Assembly: GCA_015233565.1 (NCBI GenBank)
Contig: JADFXM010000023.1
Span: 45,595-109,594 of the forward strand
From: Candidatus Rifleibacteriota bacterium
GTDB taxonomy: Bacteria > Muiribacteriota > Ozemobacteria > Ozemobacterales > Ozemobacteraceae
Reading direction: 5' to 3'
DNA: 64,000 nucleotides
In this document: in pieces, positions 61,319 through 64,000 of the stretch
Position numbering within the stretch: position 1 is the first letter of the stretch
How the letters are laid out: every line of letters begins with the position of its first letter
Notes under the pieces: model-generated
What the model was told of the DNA's origin: nothing
Database searches by the model: none
Seen by the model: only the letters and a program-made list of their open reading frames with translations
Translations under genes and position numbers: made by a program

Positions 61319-61675
61319 ATGGCTTCTTTTGAAATCAATATCCGTGAAGAGGGAGCAGGAATCCTTCTGATTTCGGTTAAAGGTTACTTTGATGAAGAAT
61401 GCGGAGAAGATTTTAGTTCAAAGCTCGATTTTTATTTCCGAAAAGGAATAGACAAAGTAATACTTGATATTGCTGGATGTTCAGCGATCAATAGTCTTGG
61501 AGTAGTAGCAATTTTAAGGACTGTAATATTTGTTGTAGATACTTGCAAAGGGAAATTTTTGATTGCTGGAACGAATAAATTGACAAAAAAAGTATTTGAA
61601 ATAACTGGTGTAGTTACAATGGCCAAACTGGTGGCAAGTATTGAAGAAGGTCTGGAACAACTGAAATTAGGGTAG
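61319..61675 (+). CDS. STAS-domain anti-anti-sigma-like protein, second copy
   Basis: The 118-residue protein is one STAS domain. The phospho-site strand-loop is ILDIAGCSAINSLGVVAILR, with INSLG where the first copy has INSIG. AAAGGGA lies about 9 bases before ATG 61319; the longer frame overlaps the HEAT gene. It lies 13 bases after the HEAT membrane protein, which may be its partner or anchor. A SpoIIE phosphatase in the window (45401-48133) is a possible upstream activator. Confidence 0.88.
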   Translation: MASFEINIREEGAGILLISVKGYFDEECGEDFSSKLDFYFRKGIDKVILDIAGCSAINSLGVVAILRTVIFVVDTCKGKFLIAGTNKLTKKVFEITGVVTMAKLVASIEEGLEQLKLG

Positions 61676-61835
61676 AGGGCTCTAAAACAAAATTACGATT
61701 TTACTTCAGTTAAAATTCTAGAAAACTCCAAACTATACAAAACTTTAAATTTAAATCAGAGTGATTGAATTTCTGCTACTATCGTGCTAGGTGGGTGTAA
61801 ATATGGGCGAAATTCCTGGAAAGGTTTTTCTTGCA

Positions 61836-61863
61836 ATAAAAACGGACCGCTTTGCGGTCCGTT
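61836..61863 (-). terminator. Terminator of the phospholipase D family gene
   Basis: A perfect 10-bp stem (AACGGACCGC / GCGGTCCGTT, 61841-61863) with a 3-base loop is followed on the minus strand by T5, about 100 bases past the stop at 61963. Confidence 0.85.
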
Positions 61864-61962
61864 AAATGTCTAGTTTTCTCGCTTATTGCCAAGTAAATCC
61901 AAAGAACTGGGGACGCAATTTTTTCTCGGCAAAGTGCATTTTGAGAGTTATTTTGGGTTCGT

Positions 61963-63612
61963 TCAAATTAGAGGTCTGATCCATTGAATTTTTCGAAGAA
62001 AGTTAAGTTTTTTCATGATTTCTGTGGAAGTGTGCTCCTCAGGGCCAAAAATTACTTTTATATTATTGTCTCTATCGATTTCAATTTTGTATTCGAGGCA
62101 GCGTTTAAAATCTTCACACATGTGAAGTGCTGTTCTGGTGGCAAAGGGTCTGTCATTGATAACAGCCATTTCTTCAGAATTTACCACAGCGCTTAGAGGA
62201 TCAAGGTTGTAGGTTCCGATAACAGCTACTTGCCGATCAATTGCGAAAGCTTTGGTATGGAGACATCTTTCACCTTTTGGGAAAACCAGGATTCTTGCAT
62301 TTTTCATATCAGTCAGGATTTTTTTCCAGTCGTTCATGAAAAAGGCAACGGTTGATTCATGGTTGGTTGATTCGCCACTGTTGGTATTGATAACAATTTT
62401 CACTCCCCTGTCGGAAGCACGCTTTAATCCTGCCCAAATGTCATCTTCTAGCACTACATATGCATTTTGAATCAAAATTTCATTTTTAGCAGCATCAAAA
62501 AGCTTTAACAAGTTATTCCTGATGTCATCTCTGGGTCCAAATTTGGAATTTTTGTCAAGGATTTTGATAGGTTTTTCTCTTTCTCCTTGAAATAGTTGGA
62601 AAGAGGAGTATGAAGAAAGTTTCTTATATTTTACGATTTCGGAATTATATTTTTGCAGGATTTTTTTGAAGGAATCAGAGACATTAAGTTTTGTGGGGTC
62701 TTCCACGCCTGCGCCAAGAAGATACCGGTTCATGACACGGTAAGCTAAATCGAGATTGTCGGATTGATCTACTAAATTAACTAAATCGGGTTTAATGGTT
62801 GAATTTCTGATACATCCCCATTCTTCCTCAAAGGCCATTAGTAAGCGATCTGCAAGGTTTTTACCTTGGATGACAACGTCCATGTCTGCGAAAACATTGG
62901 GGTCTTCTCCATATTGGATGAAGTAATTTCTTCCAATATTGCGGCCTCCAGTCATGCTGAGGTTACCATCGATTATGATGATTTTGTCATGATCGGATAC
63001 CATTACATTTTCCCAATCTCTTATGCGGTCAAAAATAACCTTTGGAATTGAATTGTACATTTTTATTTCGACATTGGGGAAACGAGCGATTTCATCCAAT
63101 TCATCGTAATCCATGAACTTACGTTCCTGGGCAAAAAATCTATCATCGATCATTAAGCGGATTTTTACACCTTCCTGGGCTTTTTTTCGCAAAAGGCCTA
63201 GGAAAGACATTCCGAAGACATCTTTGTCGACAATGAAATAGGTGCAAACGATGCTCTTCTTCGCCTGATTTAGTATGTTCCAGCGGGCATACCATGCGTC
63301 TTCATTGTTGAATATCAAGCGAATTCTTGCTGGAACAGGTGCTCCCGGGGGATCGAAAGAATTGAATACATTGTCCAGATTCGGGTTCTGGGGAAAATTG
63401 GGAGCAGAGGTATGAGCAGGAATTGAATTTTGGGCAGAGTGCGGCTTTTGAGTTGAGCGAATATTCGGGGCGGGGGTAGAAGCAGAAGAGACAGCCGAAG
63501 CTGAGGAGGCATTAGAAAGATCATTAGCCGCTGTAGCGAAGTGAGAAAAGGCTAAAAATGACATCAGAATAAAGATATTTAATTTTCTGAAAAGGGGTTC
63601 CTTGCTAATCAT
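61963..63612 (-). CDS. Secreted phospholipase D family (cardiolipin synthase-like) protein
   Basis: This 549-residue protein has a signal peptide (IFILMSFLAFSHFATAA), an Ala/Ser/Pro-rich linker to ~residue 90 and two PLD domains. The HKD motifs are VSDHDKIIIIDGNLSMTGGR and CLHTKAFAIDRQVAVIGTYN, both with the H-x-K-x4-D pattern. Such enzymes make or cut phosphodiester bonds of lipids; export suggests an envelope or extracellular substrate. It differs from ClsA by lacking N-terminal membrane helices and having a signal plus linker instead. It is a single-gene unit with its own terminator. Confidence 0.9.
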   Translation of the reverse strand: MISKEPLFRKLNIFILMSFLAFSHFATAANDLSNASSASAVSSASTPAPNIRSTQKPHSAQNSIPAHTSAPNFPQNPNLDNVFNSFDPPGAPVPARIRLIFNNEDAWYARWNILNQAKKSIVCTYFIVDKDVFGMSFLGLLRKKAQEGVKIRLMIDDRFFAQERKFMDYDELDEIARFPNVEIKMYNSIPKVIFDRIRDWENVMVSDHDKIIIIDGNLSMTGGRNIGRNYFIQYGEDPNVFADMDVVIQGKNLADRLLMAFEEEWGCIRNSTIKPDLVNLVDQSDNLDLAYRVMNRYLLGAGVEDPTKLNVSDSFKKILQKYNSEIVKYKKLSSYSSFQLFQGEREKPIKILDKNSKFGPRDDIRNNLLKLFDAAKNEILIQNAYVVLEDDIWAGLKRASDRGVKIVINTNSGESTNHESTVAFFMNDWKKILTDMKNARILVFPKGERCLHTKAFAIDRQVAVIGTYNLDPLSAVVNSEEMAVINDRPFATRTALHMCEDFKRCLEYKIEIDRDNNIKVIFGPEEHTSTEIMKKLNFLRKIQWIRPLI

Positions 63613-64000
63613 TTTTTTCTCCGATTTGAAATCGTTATCAAGCGAAAGAATTTCTATCTTTCAATTTTGAGGCCTTTGAAAGCTGGATTATTCCTGCAAA
63701 AAAAAGAAAGATGCCATAGATTTTTATAACTACAAAATAATTCTACAAATTTTTTAGGGAAATGGCAAATCATGCTTTTGAAATTTATTTTGAATTCCAG
63801 CAATTTGGGGCTGGTTGGGGAATGATTTTTGTGCTTAAGAAATACAGTATTATGCTGCCGTTAGTAGTAGACCCTATGGCGCTCTGCTAAATTGATACGG
63901 TTTTTCTCTGCTAAATTGTTACGTTGATTCACAAAAGTTTCTGATTTGGAGCTTAAAATTTCTTTCTTTAAAAGAGATTGTTTTTGCTTTTTTTCTTTTC
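63613..64000. other. Right-edge intergenic region with a direct repeat
   Basis: No gene is seen to the window end. It contains two 18-bp direct repeats at 63883-63900 and 63907-63924, described separately, and otherwise AT-rich sequence. Confidence 0.5.
63883..63924. repeat. Two 18-bp direct repeats, period 24
   Basis: CTCTGCTAAATTGATACG and CTCTGCTAAATTGTTACG differ at one base and are separated by 6 bases. Short direct repeats of this kind occur at the ends of IS21-family elements, but no transposase is inside the window. Confidence 0.7.

Noticed and set aside
1..64000. tRNA, rRNA, prophage or defence-system genes
   Set aside because: None seen on reading both strands; no integrase, phage structural, restriction or toxin-antitoxin family was recognised. 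MazG here is the nucleotide-cleaning enzyme of a housekeeping type.

Overview
This 64 kb window is a bacterial chromosome segment from an AT-rich, diderm-looking and probably uncultivated organism. It carries about 50 protein genes in long same-strand runs with short gaps or ATGA/TAATG overlaps, and no tRNA or rRNA gene was seen. Secreted proteins and lipoproteins, prepilin-like proteins, LysM proteins, a Gld-type ABC cluster, HEAT-repeat membrane proteins and STAS/SpoIIE signalling genes point to a free-living, environment-sensing bacterium. The mix recalls candidate phyla such as Riflebacteria, but that placement is a guess from gene content, not a phylogenetic result.

Layout. 1-7559 (minus): mazG, a HEAT-repeat membrane protein, a large secreted beta-propeller-like protein, a small secreted protein, a STAS protein and a GAF protein cut by the window edge. 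8040-10951: a secreted low-complexity protein, a two-helix membrane protein, a 34-residue mini-gene with its own hairpin terminator, and a cyclic di-AMP (ydaO-type) riboswitch ahead of an M23 peptidoglycan hydrolase. 11292-13345 (plus): nifU-nifS for Fe-S cluster assembly. 19673-13536 (minus): TPR protein, trpS with a possible Fe-S motif, scpA, scpB, M16 and M24 peptidases. 19859-20602: cell-wall amidase. 28847-20974 (minus): HAD phosphatase, TPR lipoprotein, small protein, radical SAM protein, its DUF2344 partner, RNase G and a flavoprotein oxidoreductase.

28992-37263 (minus) holds a duplicated two-gene cassette. Each copy has a secreted LysM protein with a very long Thr/Asn/Tyr repeat region, followed by a small secreted TolB-like propeller, and each LysM gene ends at a hairpin with the same stem. 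39247-37330 (minus) encodes two glycosyltransferases. 39633-44671 (plus) is a four-gene Gld-like ABC transporter cluster. 48133-44738 (minus) has a membrane SpoIIE phosphatase and a methyltransferase. 48506-53911 has ychF, a proline-rich mini-gene with an operator-like palindrome, a FecR-domain lipoprotein and three prepilin/PilX-like genes. 54319-58596 (plus) is pgi with a secreted six-hairpin glycosidase-like gene. 58894-61675 is a second HEAT membrane protein followed by a STAS protein. 61963-63612 (minus) is a secreted phospholipase D family protein.

The main signals for follow-up are the duplicated LysM/propeller cassette, a ~160 bp intergenic element present upstream of two unrelated genes with conserved sequence and hairpin, the c-di-AMP riboswitch with an oddly placed Shine-Dalgarno, and the two mini-genes.
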